Shown: positions 34,913 to 43,307 of the stretch, piece after piece | How the letters are laid out: each line of letters starts with the position of its first letter | How positions within the stretch are numbered: the stretch's first letter is position 1 | Source of the DNA: Alphaproteobacteria bacterium | GTDB lineage: Bacteria; Pseudomonadota; Alphaproteobacteria; Rhizobiales; Hyphomicrobiaceae | NCBI GenBank assembly: GCA_019137195.1 | Contig: JAGVSR010000064.1 | Coordinates: forward strand, 47,624-111,623 | Reading direction: 5' to 3' | Length of the DNA stretch: 64,000 bases | Notes under the pieces: generated by a model | Databases searched by the model: none | Seen by the model: only the letters and a program-made list of their open reading frames with translations | Told to the model about the DNA's origin: nothing | Made by a program: the position numbers and the translations under genes

Positions 34913-35799
34913 AGTGCGCGCGTGCCCGCGAAATCGGTGGCGAACAAGGCGACGAGCGGCAGGGACGAAATCCCCACCAGGGCAACGAAGACACGATCGC
35001 GCGGCCAGGGCATCAGGCCTCGCGCAGCAGGGTCGGCGCGGGCGAGGAGCAGCGGCAGAACCACGATTGTCGCGGCGTAGTGGGCGCATTGCGCGACCAC
35101 GGCTCCGGCGAAGAGATCGATGGCGCCCGCTCCGCCGAGGAGCGGCGCGGGCACGTAGACCCGGAGGTGGGCGGCGAGCGGTCCGGCGCGGAAGGGATCG
35201 AGGGTCGGTGCGACGATGCCGGCCTGCGACAGCAGTTCGCGCGGGAGCCCGGTCGCGACGAGCAGCGGGAGTGCGACGAAGACACCGAGCGCGAACGGAA
35301 TTGCGGACCTCCGCTCGTGGGGCGGCAGGATCTCCCACAGGAAGGCGAGCGGCGTCAGGTTGTGGAGCACCGCCAGAGCGATGGCAGCGTCGAATGGCGC
35401 CAGGGCCGTGGCAACGCCGATAGCGGATGCGATAGCGACCGCGAGGACAGTGCGCGGAAAGGGGCCGCTCGCAGCGGAGAGTGCGAGCAGCACGACGAGC
35501 GACAGCTCGAGCGTCACGGCAACCGGTGGCGCGATTAGATTGTAGACGCCGAGCGCACGGGCGGTCGCTGCCGCGACGAGGAGGACGACGATACTGCCAG
35601 TCCGCAGGGAGCCGAGGCCGCGTCCGAAGCGGCGGTCGACGTAGCGGAACTCGGAGAGGACGTGCGCGGCGCCGAACGTCGCCAGCGTGACCGAGTAGGC
35701 GAGAAGCGGTGCTGCGACGGTTGTCGCGGTGGCGACGGCCATAGCGGCGGCCATGACGGCAAACAGGGAACTCCGACTGGTCGATGGCTGCTGCAACAT
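34684..35799 (-). CDS. Polytopic membrane protein with conserved-looking His residues
   Basis: A 371-residue protein with eight to ten hydrophobic helices. Four histidines fall in or next to helices (FGAAHVLSEFRYVDRRFG, LHNLTPLAFLWEILP, QCAHYAATIVVLPLL, VHAWIEIPLVAIAV), a pattern that recalls Brp/Blh-type beta-carotene dioxygenases, which bind iron with four membrane His. This is inference. Beyond residue about 315 the sequence becomes Ser/Thr/Arg-rich and unlike protein, and it overlaps the convergent gene by 229 bp, so the true end may be earlier with a frameshift or read-through. The ATG at 35799 is preferred over the longer open frame. Confidence 0.6.
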   Translation of the reverse strand: MLQQPSTSRSSLFAVMAAAMAVATATTVAAPLLAYSVTLATFGAAHVLSEFRYVDRRFGRGLGSLRTGSIVVLLVAAATARALGVYNLIAPPVAVTLELSLVVLLALSAASGPFPRTVLAVAIASAIGVATALAPFDAAIALAVLHNLTPLAFLWEILPPHERRSAIPFALGVFVALPLLVATGLPRELLSQAGIVAPTLDPFRAGPLAAHLRVYVPAPLLGGAGAIDLFAGAVVAQCAHYAATIVVLPLLLARADPAARGLMPWPRDRVFVALVGISSLPLVALFATDFAGTRALYGILASVHAWIEIPLVAIAVTRGPTPSIPNPTRTDAALATSETSSAFLGSRSAARPTATASTRHTRASLTSVAGQ

Positions 35800-35971
35800 G
35801 AGATCTCTGGCACCGCCGGAGGTCCGGAGCAATCGGGGCAACGTGCAGTCTGCACCCGGCGCCGGAGGAAGTCGAACCGCATTTACCTCGAGGCGGCGTT
35901 GCCACCGTCGAGGGCGTGTGCGGTCCTGCGGCATCGGCTAAGCTTCTCGGCGTCATCGGCAGGGGCGGAGC

Positions 35972-37255
35972 ATGAAGGCGACGGTCAAAGGGGCGGCTGG
36001 CACGACCGGGCTCGGGCCGGTCGTCACCATCGGGGTGCTGTTCTTCATCTTCGGTTTCGTGACGTGGCTCAACGGGCCGCTGATCACGTTCGTCAAGCTC
36101 GCGTTCGACCTCGACGACACGGGCGCCTTCCTGGTGCCGATGGCGTTCTACCTTTCCTACTTCTTTCTCGCGCTGCCGGCGGCGTCGATCCTGAGGCGGC
36201 TCGGGCTCAAGCGCGGCATGGCCGCCGGGCTCGCGGTGATGGCCGCGGGCGCGGCGATCTTCGGCTATTTCACGACCGCGCGCGTGTACGAGGGCTCGCT
36301 CGGCGGCCTGTTCACGATCGGGGCGGGCCTCGCGCTCCTGCAGACGGCGGCAAATCCCTACGTCACCATCGTCGGGCCGATCGAGAGCGCGGCCGCGCGC
36401 ATCGCCGTCATGGGGATCGCCAACAAACTCGCCGGTGTCGTGGCGCCGTTCGTATTCGGCGCCCTGGTGCTGCGCGGCGTCGACGCATTTGCCGAGACGG
36501 TAGAAGCGGCGCCGTCGGCTGCCGAGCGGATGGCGCTGATCGAAACGTTCGCGGCACGGGTCTACGCACCCTACATGGCGATGGGCGGGCTGCTCCTTCT
36601 GCTCGCAGCCGGCATTCTGCGATCGCCACTGCCCGACCTGGCTGCCGGTGCCGCCAATGTCGAGAGAGGGGTGGGGAGCGACGAGCGGGGTGCGAAGCTG
36701 TCGTCGTACGCGCATCTCTGGCTCGGCGTCGTGACGCTGTTCCTCTACGTCGGAGTCGAAGTGCTGGCGGGCGATGCCATCGGCACCTACGCGGCGGGGT
36801 TTGACCTGCCGCTCGGCGAGACGCGGTTCATGACCTCGTACACGCTCGCGGCCATGCTCGCGGGCTACGTGGCGGGGCTTCTCTGCATTCCACGCCTCGT
36901 CTCCCAGCAGCGGTATCTGGCGCTGTCGGCGATCCTGGGGCTACTGCTGTCGGTCGCGGCCTACGTCACGGAGGGGCGTACGTCGGTCGCGATCGTCGCC
37001 AGCCTCGGCTTTGCCAATGCCATGATGTGGCCGGCCATCTTCCCGCTCGCCATCCGCGGACTCGGGCGGCACACGGAGACGGGCTCGGCCCTGCTCATCA
37101 TGGCGATCGCAGGCGGCGCGCTGATCCCCTATGCGTTCGCGTACCTGAAACAGTCGATCGACTTCCAGCTCGCGTATCTCGTCGTCGCCGCGCCGTGCTA
37201 TCTGTTCATCCTGCATTATGGGCTTTCCGGCTTCAGGGCGGGGCCGCGGGCATAG
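35972..37255 (+). CDS. MFS sugar transporter, FucP/GluP type
   Basis: A 427-residue proton-coupled sugar permease with 12 predicted helices. The FHS-family signatures are present: FFIFGFVTWLNGPLITFVK at the start, YFFLALPAASILRRLGLKRG for the helix 2-3 loop and LLQTAANPYVTIVGP in helix 5. In the family this covers fucose, glucose and galactose; the substrate is not determined here. It is followed after 54 bp by an alpha/beta hydrolase on the same strand. Confidence 0.88.
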   Translation: MKATVKGAAGTTGLGPVVTIGVLFFIFGFVTWLNGPLITFVKLAFDLDDTGAFLVPMAFYLSYFFLALPAASILRRLGLKRGMAAGLAVMAAGAAIFGYFTTARVYEGSLGGLFTIGAGLALLQTAANPYVTIVGPIESAAARIAVMGIANKLAGVVAPFVFGALVLRGVDAFAETVEAAPSAAERMALIETFAARVYAPYMAMGGLLLLLAAGILRSPLPDLAAGAANVERGVGSDERGAKLSSYAHLWLGVVTLFLYVGVEVLAGDAIGTYAAGFDLPLGETRFMTSYTLAAMLAGYVAGLLCIPRLVSQQRYLALSAILGLLLSVAAYVTEGRTSVAIVASLGFANAMMWPAIFPLAIRGLGRHTETGSALLIMAIAGGALIPYAFAYLKQSIDFQLAYLVVAAPCYLFILHYGLSGFRAGPRA

Positions 37256-37309
37256 GTCTGGTCGCGCCTCGACGCGATGTCCGAGGCTTTGATACTGGAG
37301 GACACGACG

Positions 37310-38125
37310 ATGCTGGTGACGATCGGCGGGCGGCGCATGCATTACGATCTCGTGGGCCCAGCCGATGGCCCGGTCGTGTGCCTCTTGCATTCGGTGGCGG
37401 CGGATGGAGGCATGTGGGCCGAGCAGGTGCCGGCGCTTCTTGCGGCGGGCTACCGGGTGCTGCGCATCGACATGCGCGGGCACGGCGGAAGCGAGGCGAT
37501 TGCGGGTCCATACGCGGTGCCGGATCTTGCGGCCGACGCGGTTGCGATCGTCGACTTCCTCGGCATCGAGCGCTTTCACCTCGTCGGGCTCTCGATCGGC
37601 GGCATCATCGCGCAGGGGATCGCGGTCCGTCACCAGGCGCGGCTCCTGTCGCTCATGCTGTGCGACACGGTCGCGCGGACGCCCAGTGCGTGGCCCGAAG
37701 CATGGGCGGCGCGAGTCAAGACGGCAACCGAGGCGCGATCCGTCGAGCCGCTCGCGGACACGACCACCGCGCGCTGGCTGACAGAGGCGTTTCGCGCCCG
37801 CCATCCCCGGCGCTGGAACGAGATCCGGGAGAGCATCGCCGCGCTTCCGCTCGATGGATACCTCGGTGCTGCGGCGGCGCTGGTCGGCTTCGATTTCACG
37901 GCCGAGCTGCCGTCCGTGCGGGTGCCGACGCTGGTCGTCTGCGGCGCCTTCGACGAGGGTACGCCACCCGACGCCAACCGGGAGATCGCGGCGCTCGTTC
38001 CAGGCGCACGCTACGAGGAGATCGCAGACGCGCGGCACATGCCGAACGTCGAGCATCCGGACGTGTTCAACCGGTTGTTGCTGCCGTGGCTGAACAGGGT
38101 GCGGGTAGCGGGCGCCGACGCCTAG
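37310..38125 (+). CDS. Alpha/beta-fold hydrolase, 3-oxoadipate enol-lactonase-like
   Basis: A 271-residue hydrolase. The nucleophile elbow is LVGLSIGGIIAQG, an oxyanion-hole region is LHSVAADGGMW, the acid is in CGAFDEGTPPDANRE and the His in ADARHMPNVEHPDVF. The overall pattern (IDMRGHGGSEA, ADDAVAIVDFL-type helix) is close to PcaD, but no other beta-ketoadipate gene is present, so the substrate is uncertain. The ATG at 37310 has TGGAGG 8-9 nt upstream; an in-frame ATG at 37277 lies only 21 bp after the transporter stop. Confidence 0.85.
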   Translation: MLVTIGGRRMHYDLVGPADGPVVCLLHSVAADGGMWAEQVPALLAAGYRVLRIDMRGHGGSEAIAGPYAVPDLAADAVAIVDFLGIERFHLVGLSIGGIIAQGIAVRHQARLLSLMLCDTVARTPSAWPEAWAARVKTATEARSVEPLADTTTARWLTEAFRARHPRRWNEIRESIAALPLDGYLGAAAALVGFDFTAELPSVRVPTLVVCGAFDEGTPPDANREIAALVPGARYEEIADARHMPNVEHPDVFNRLLLPWLNRVRVAGADA

Positions 38126-38219
38126 AGCCCAATTGCACCAGCCGAGGCCGCGAGCCATCGAGCGGTGCGGCAAGGGCTCCTGCCTGTGGAACTCAACGCT
38201 GCTACAGGCCGGCTGGCGG

Positions 38220-38624
38220 TCACCCCACGCTGCGTCGAGCCAGCGCCGCTTTGTCCTCGGACGCCTGGAGCCACCAAAGAACGCCGGCTACGAGCAGGAG
38301 GGCGGGCACGTCTCCAATCAGGTGACCGGTCTCTTGGGGGTCGCCGATGGCCTGCACGGCCATGATTGCGGCATGCACGACGCTCGACCAGATCGTGAAC
38401 GAGATCAGGCTGCGATTGGCGGCTGGATCACGCGCGGCCATGACGAGAAAGACACCCAGGACAACATAGATCCCGCAGATCATCTGCAAATAATAGGCTC
38501 CGTGGCCGCCATGCCAGACCCAGCCTGAGGGCCAAACGAGGCCCATGGGGTAAACGAGGCAGAATATCGCCCCGAACACGACGAGGGCTCGCTTGAGAAG
38601 CATTTCATGAGTGCCGCGCGTCAT
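38220..38624 (-). CDS. DUF6632-like four-helix membrane protein
   Basis: A 134-residue protein with four hydrophobic helices, including LVVFGAIFCLVYPMGLVWP, MICGIYVVLGVFLVMAARDP, FTIWSSVVHAAIMAVQAIG and LLLVAGVLWWLQ. The GIYVVLGVF...AARDPAANRSLI...HAAIM pattern fits DUF6632 as I remember it; function is unknown. GAGGGGACG precedes the ATG. Confidence 0.75.
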   Translation of the reverse strand: MTRGTHEMLLKRALVVFGAIFCLVYPMGLVWPSGWVWHGGHGAYYLQMICGIYVVLGVFLVMAARDPAANRSLISFTIWSSVVHAAIMAVQAIGDPQETGHLIGDVPALLLVAGVLWWLQASEDKAALARRSVG

Positions 38625-38679
38625 TGGCTCGTCCCCTCTTGGAGCAGATCTCGCCGCCGCGACGCCGGGGCGCCGCTCC

Positions 38680-38709
38680 AGACTTGGCTGCTCTAGACCT
38701 GGCTGCTCT
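38680..38709. repeat. 15-bp tandem repeat
   Basis: AGACTTGGCTGCTCT (38680-38694) and AGACCTGGCTGCTCT (38695-38709) are adjacent copies with one difference, upstream of the DUF6632-like gene. Confidence 0.8.
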
Positions 38710-38723
38710 GGGTGACGAATATC

Positions 38724-38734
38724 TTATCAGATAA
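38724..38734. promoter_or_regulatory. AT-rich palindrome, candidate operator
   Basis: TTATC-A-GATAA, a perfect 11-bp dyad in an AT-rich pocket (GAATATCTTATCAGATAACT) about 100 bp before the DUF6632-like start. It stands out in GC-rich DNA and may be a regulator site or part of a promoter. Confidence 0.35.
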
Positions 38735-38869
38735 CTCACGAAATCGCTGCTGGATTTCCTTAGGAGGGCGCGTGCGGCACACGCTGGCGACTGGCCAGCG
38801 CGACGGCTCGCCTGGCACCGCATGGCGACAGAGAGCCCCGTCGCGGTCGTCGGACGGACGAGGAGACGG

Positions 38870-39256
38870 CTATTGCTGCGGCGCCGGCTCGGTGGGCGCG
38901 GGCTCGGAGCCCTGCTCCGGCTCTGACAGCGCGTCGTCGGTGGCCTGCTTGGCGATGTCGAGCGCCTCGTTGGCGGCCTGCTTGGCCTTGTCGAGCGCTT
39001 CGTTGGTCGCCTTCTTGGCCTTCTCGATGGCAGGGCCGGCGTGCTTCTTGGCGGCTTCGAGCGCCTTCTTCACGGCCGTCTTGGCCGCCTCGATGGCTTC
39101 GTGGGTAGCCTTCTTGGCTTCCTCGAGCTCCGGGTCGGGAGCCTCGTTCTCGACCGCGGGTGTGTCGGCAGGAGCGGACGCGTTCGGCTCCTCGGCCAGC
39201 GCCGGAACTGTGAGCAGGACGGACATCGCGGCAACACGGGCGAGCGTCGTGAGCAT
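38870..39256 (-). CDS. Secreted LEA-like Ala/Lys/Glu-rich helical protein
   Basis: A 128-residue protein with a signal peptide (ARVAAMSVLLTVPALAEE) and then a long amphipathic region of recurring A-T/A-x-E-A-x-x-x-A-K units (ATHEAIEAAKTAVKKALEAA, KKATNEALDKAKQAANEALD), flanked by acidic, Pro-rich ends. The repeats resemble the 11-residue repeats of LEA and apolipoprotein-like proteins. A periplasmic stress-protection or scaffold role is inference. GAGGTGAT precedes the ATG. Confidence 0.75.
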   Translation of the reverse strand: MLTTLARVAAMSVLLTVPALAEEPNASAPADTPAVENEAPDPELEEAKKATHEAIEAAKTAVKKALEAAKKHAGPAIEKAKKATNEALDKAKQAANEALDIAKQATDDALSEPEQGSEPAPTEPAPQQ

Positions 39257-39411
39257 GGAGATCACCTCGACATAGCGCAGCGCGCGGCTGTCCGCGCACC
39301 GACAGCCCCTGATGTAGGACGCCGGAGGAGCGCCTGCAATGCGCTCGTCCGGATGAGCTCGATGATTTCGCGGGAGCGGCAAGCCCGACGTCGGCAGCTC
39401 CCGGCCCTCTG

Positions 39412-39435
39412 CCCCTTCCCCCATTGAGGAAGGGG
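39412..39435 (-). repeat. Dispersed C-rich/G-rich hairpin, copy 5
   Basis: CCCCTTCC (39412-39419) and GGAAGGGG (39428-39435) are perfect 8-bp arms around CCCATTGA, 16 bases beyond the bacterioferritin stop. It may serve as its terminator, though there is no T-tract. Confidence 0.6.
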
Positions 39436-39450
39436 AGGACGGGCGCCGTG

Positions 39451-39942
39451 TCAGTGGCCCGGGGTCTCGTCGGCGCTATCGGCCTGGAGCTGGCCGTAGT
39501 TCTGGATGCCGATCTTATCGAGGAGCTCGAGCTGGGTCTCGAGGAAGTCGATGTGCCCTTCCTCGTCCTTCAGAAGCTCCTCGAACAGTGCCATCGAAAC
39601 ATAGTCCTCCTTCTCGCGGCAGAGCGCGCGGCTTCTGGCGTACGTCTCGCGGGCGATGTGCTCGCCGCGAAGGTCGCAATCGAGCACCTCCTTGAGGTTC
39701 TGGCCGATCATGAGCGGCGCGACGTGCTGAAGGTTGGGATGGCCCTCGAGAAAGATGATGCGGTCGATCAGCTTGTCGGCGTGGTGCATCTCCTCGATGC
39801 TCTCGGCGCGCTCCTTCTTGGCCAGCTTGCTGAAGCCCCAGTTCTGCAGCATGCGGTAGTGCAGCCAGTACTGGTTGACGGCGCCGAGCTCGAGCTTCAG
39901 CGCTTCGTTCAGTGCATCGATGATTTCGCGATCGCCCTGCAT
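39451..39942 (-). CDS. bfr: Bacterioferritin
   Basis: Haem-containing iron-storage protein that forms 24-mer shells. The 163-residue protein has all di-iron ferroxidase ligands (Glu18, Glu51, His54, Glu94, Glu127, His130) and the haem ligand Met52 in [20 protein letters not shown]. It follows the Bfd-like gene by 66 bp on the same strand, the natural order for iron release and storage. No clear Irr or Fur box was found. Confidence 0.97.
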   Translation of the reverse strand: MQGDREIIDALNEALKLELGAVNQYWLHYRMLQNWGFSKLAKKERAESIEEMHHADKLIDRIIFLEGHPNLQHVAPLMIGQNLKEVLDCDLRGEHIARETYARSRALCREKEDYVSMALFEELLKDEEGHIDFLETQLELLDKIGIQNYGQLQADSADETPGH

Positions 39943-40008
39943 TTTCCCGTCTCCGCTTCGTGAACTTCAGTTGCCGGCTGCTCAGAGAAGGCCAGGGAAC
40001 GGCCTGGA

Positions 40009-40353
40009 TCACTCGGCAGCTTCGAGCCGGCCGGGAGTATGCTCCGGCGCCGGCTCTCGGGCATCAGCAAAATTTGCCTGCCGCTTCGGCATCTGCCTGA
40101 CAAAGCGTGCCAGCTTGTCTTGGGCGGAGGCGCAGGCGCACGGGCAGATGAGGCCCTTGGCGGCGAGGTCATCCATCTTGGCGTAGATGGTTTCGACCGC
40201 CACCGGAGAGCAGCCGCAGCAGTTCATGCGCTTCTCGAGATAGCGGTAGACGATGCCCGGGGTCGGCAGCGGCGCGTTCGGGCGGCTCATGATGTCGAGC
40301 ACGGCAAGCTCGATGTCGCGGTCGGTGATGACGTTGCAGGAGCAGACGATCAT
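40009..40353 (-). CDS. bfd: Bfd-like [2Fe-2S] bacterioferritin-associated ferredoxin
   Basis: Electron donor that reduces bacterioferritin to release iron. The ligands are the CxC near the start (IVCSCNVITDRDIE) and the later MNCCGCSPVAVETIY. The protein is 114 residues, longer than the usual 60-80; residues 70-114 add a Cys-rich CPCACASAQDKLARF and a basic tail. The ATG at 40353 gives the canonical MIVCSCN start; the longer open frame upstream lacks protein character. It is just upstream of bfr. Confidence 0.9.
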   Translation of the reverse strand: MIVCSCNVITDRDIELAVLDIMSRPNAPLPTPGIVYRYLEKRMNCCGCSPVAVETIYAKMDDLAAKGLICPCACASAQDKLARFVRQMPKRQANFADAREPAPEHTPGRLEAAE

Positions 40354-40616
40354 TGAGGCGGCCTCGCGTCGGGTCGCAGTGGCATTCGTGAGGAAGGGTG
40401 CGCCGAAAGTCGCCGAACGTGCATACGTGGCCCGCAATGGGCCGGACTGGCATTGAGCCTCATCAAGGTCGCTCCAATCGAAGGGGTTCAAGGCCCCGAC
40501 ACCGGACTTTGCACGGACCGTACCATGCAGGACCTCAGTGAGCAACGCCACGAGGGCATCGTCAAGGCCGCAGGCTGCGGCATTTCCGGCCGCAATATCA
40601 GTACTTTGGAGACTTT

Positions 40617-42098
40617 CTAAAGCTTGGGGTCGCGCTCGACGACTGCCCACACTGCGTCGATGGCCCTGACGTGGGCCTCACGCTTTTGGCGGTCGGCGTC
40701 GGTCTTGGCGAGTGCCGGGCTCCAGCTCTGGCGCAGGCCATCGACGATCTTGCGTGCTGCGTCGAGGGAGGCGTCAGGCGGTGCGCCGAGCATCTCGAGA
40801 GCCTCGGCACGGGTTCGGGGGAGGTCGATGGCGAGTGGTGCGGGCGCCGGCTGAGGCGGGGGCTCGGCCAAGGGTAACGGCACCTCGGCGCTGGGCAGCT
40901 CGGGCTGCGGCACGGCGGGCACCGCAGGGGACGGCTCGGGCAGAGCGGGCTCCGGTGGCGGCGAGCTTCCGGCAGGCGTCCAGGCAAGGTCCTCGGTCGC
41001 GCCGGAGCGCTCACCAAAGGAAACGGCGGCAAGGTCGCGGGCGGTGCTCGCGACGGGTCTCGAGGCTGGCCGCCTCCGCATCAACCGGACGAGGACCAGG
41101 AGTGCGAGCAGGGCGGCCGCGGCGAGCAAAACCACGGCCCCTAGGCGCTGGCGCGGTGCCGTCGCGGCGACAGGTGCAGTGCCGGTGCCGTCGGTGCCGG
41201 CCACACCGGTGGCCGCGGGTGCGGCGGCCGGCGATGCGGACTCGGTCGCCGCTGGGGTCGGCGAGGCGGGTGCGGGGGCCGATGGTGGAGGCGGGGCTGT
41301 GCTCGGGGTGATCGTCGTGTTGTCCGAGCCCTGCTTGTTAGTCGCGACCGGCGGGGGCAGGGCGATGACGCCCGGCGCGAGCTTGGGCTCCGAAGGTGGT
41401 GCGGCCGGGACCGGAGATGGTTCAGCTGCGGCCGCCTCAGAGGGTCCCGCTGCCGCAGGAATGGGCGCGCTCTTCTTGTCCGCGGGTCCTGTCCCACCCG
41501 ACGCGCCCTCGTCGGGAGGCGGCGAGCTCGTTGCGGCATCCGGCTTCGGGGAGGAGGCCGCCTCCGCTCTCTGCGGTGCGGAGGCCGGAGGCTTGGCCGG
41601 GACCGGGACGGGTGGCTGCAGCGCGACCGGCGGTGTAGCTGCCAGTCCGCTACCGCCAATATCGGCCGTGAGCCCGACGACGGGCGCGAAGCCCGGCGGC
41701 ATGACGGCCACATCCTGCGGACCGCCGCCATCCTGGCGCAGGCGAACGTTGAGGCGCGTACCGGAAATGAAGGCCGGACCGCCGGTGATCTCGGACGCGG
41801 CGGCGACGACCCGGTACCAGGGCACGGGCTTGCCGCCGCAATCGATCTCGAAGCGATGCACCTTCCAAGTCTTGCAGCGGCTGGGATCCTCCGGCGCGCA
41901 ATGGCGGTAGCTGGCCTCGTTGTGCGGACCGACGATGGCATAGGACTGGGGCTTCGGTGCCGGGTCGAGCTCGACCGCGCCGCCGCCCAGCGATGTGCAG
42001 TAGTACGGCATAGTCACGCGCTCGGCCGCGAGCGCGTGCATGCTCCCGGTGGCGACGACGAGAAGGACCGCAGTAGGTCCCGACCGAGCTATCCGCAT
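40617..42098 (-). CDS. Secreted/membrane protein with Pro/Ala-rich region and degenerate J-like tail
   Basis: A 493-residue protein. It has a signal peptide (GPTAVLLVVATGSMHALAA), a folded N-terminal part with four Cys (YYCTSLGGGAVELD, RHCAPEDPSRCKTW, DCGGKPVPWY), a Pro/Ala-rich linker from about 170 to 325, a hydrophobic helix (LGAVVLLAAAALLALLVLVR) and a Pro-rich cytoplasmic linker. The last 65 residues (RTRAEALEMLGAPPDASLDA...VRAIDAVWAVVE) resemble a J domain but have no HPD. Function is unknown. Confidence 0.75.
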   Translation of the reverse strand: MRIARSGPTAVLLVVATGSMHALAAERVTMPYYCTSLGGGAVELDPAPKPQSYAIVGPHNEASYRHCAPEDPSRCKTWKVHRFEIDCGGKPVPWYRVVAAASEITGGPAFISGTRLNVRLRQDGGGPQDVAVMPPGFAPVVGLTADIGGSGLAATPPVALQPPVPVPAKPPASAPQRAEAASSPKPDAATSSPPPDEGASGGTGPADKKSAPIPAAAGPSEAAAAEPSPVPAAPPSEPKLAPGVIALPPPVATNKQGSDNTTITPSTAPPPPSAPAPASPTPAATESASPAAAPAATGVAGTDGTGTAPVAATAPRQRLGAVVLLAAAALLALLVLVRLMRRRPASRPVASTARDLAAVSFGERSGATEDLAWTPAGSSPPPEPALPEPSPAVPAVPQPELPSAEVPLPLAEPPPQPAPAPLAIDLPRTRAEALEMLGAPPDASLDAARKIVDGLRQSWSPALAKTDADRQKREAHVRAIDAVWAVVERDPKL

Positions 42099-42265
42099 GA
42101 CCCCGCCTGCTCCCGCACTCGCCTCGTCTCTTGCGCGCGGCGGTGCTGCGAGGCCCGCATGCACGCGGCGCCGCGCAGCGACCTGCCGCGCGGCGTCATG
42201 TGATCAATTCCTCCGTTTGTGGAAGGACCTTGGCGGCTTTGTGACCTCGGCTCGCCAGTCCACGA

Positions 42266-43123
42266 TCAGGCCGCGGCGGCGAGCGATGTGCGCTGCAGAC
42301 CGCCAGGCAGCAGGCTGCGGGCCGCCAGTGACAGCGTGTGGTCAAGCACGACCTGGCGCTGACGGTCGACGGTCACGATGTGGTAGCTGTCGTCGAGCAC
42401 CACGAGGTCGACCGTGCCGGAGAGCTTTCGCTCGAGCCACGTGGCGTTGTCGAGAGCCGCGTAGTCGTCCTCGCGCGGGTGCAGGATGACGACCGGCTGG
42501 GTAATTCTGCCGACGAGCTTGCGGGCGGCGTCGACCAGCCAGCGGCGTTCCAGAACCGCGACGCCCGGTGCCACGACCGGCAGCTTCGGGCCGTTGCCGG
42601 AGGCAATCGCTGCCTGCATGAAGTCGCGGATGCGCGGGCACTTGATGCCGAATTTGTGCGGGGCAGGGAAGTCGAACAGGCTCGCGAAGGCACGAAAGGT
42701 GACGATGCGGAAGAGGCGCGCATACCAGGGGATGCGGAAGCCGTTGAGCCACAGTGTCGGCGAGTAGAGCGCGAGCGACCTCACCTTGTCGGGATGACGC
42801 GCGGCCAGGATCATAGCCACCACGGCGCCGGTCGAAAGCCCGGCGACCATGACGCTGTCGCACTCCTCAGATAGCTCGAGGAGCGCCTTCTCGGCGGACG
42901 CAACCCAGTCTTGCCAGCTCGAGCTCTTGAGGTCGTCCTCGCTGCCGCCGAGGCCGGGAAAGAACGGCACGTGAACCGTATGGCCGGCGCGGGCAAGGCC
43001 ATTGGCGATGAAACGCATCTCGGCCGGGCTGCCGCACATGCCATGCACCAGGAGCACGCCTGTGCGCCCGCCGGGGAACTTGTAACCGCTGTCGTTGATG
43101 GCTGGAAGCTTCTCGACTGTCAT
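42266..43123 (-). CDS. Alpha/beta hydrolase, carboxylesterase/monoglyceride-lipase-like
   Basis: A 285-residue esterase. VLLVHGMCGSPAEMRFIA is the oxyanion-hole segment, VMVAGLSTGAVVAMILA is the nucleophile elbow (GLSTG), HPREDDYAAL holds the acid and DDSYHIVTVD the His. This set matches Est30-type carboxylesterases. It has a normal length and a start consistent with the family; substrate is unknown. Confidence 0.88.
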   Translation of the reverse strand: MTVEKLPAINDSGYKFPGGRTGVLLVHGMCGSPAEMRFIANGLARAGHTVHVPFFPGLGGSEDDLKSSSWQDWVASAEKALLELSEECDSVMVAGLSTGAVVAMILAARHPDKVRSLALYSPTLWLNGFRIPWYARLFRIVTFRAFASLFDFPAPHKFGIKCPRIRDFMQAAIASGNGPKLPVVAPGVAVLERRWLVDAARKLVGRITQPVVILHPREDDYAALDNATWLERKLSGTVDLVVLDDSYHIVTVDRQRQVVLDHTLSLAARSLLPGGLQRTSLAAAA

Positions 43124-43307
43124 GGCACCGCCCTCCGCTGCAACATGAGACCGAGGGTAGGGCGATCGCGGCGACAGCGCTGTTACGGAGGAGACATCTT
43201 GCTCTGCGCACGGCGAAACAGGCGTGGATGCAGATCAGATCGTCGCCGGACCTTAGGCAGGGCGGGTGGCGACCTCTCTCGGGGCTAAGCCTTAGGCCCG
43301 CGCGGGC

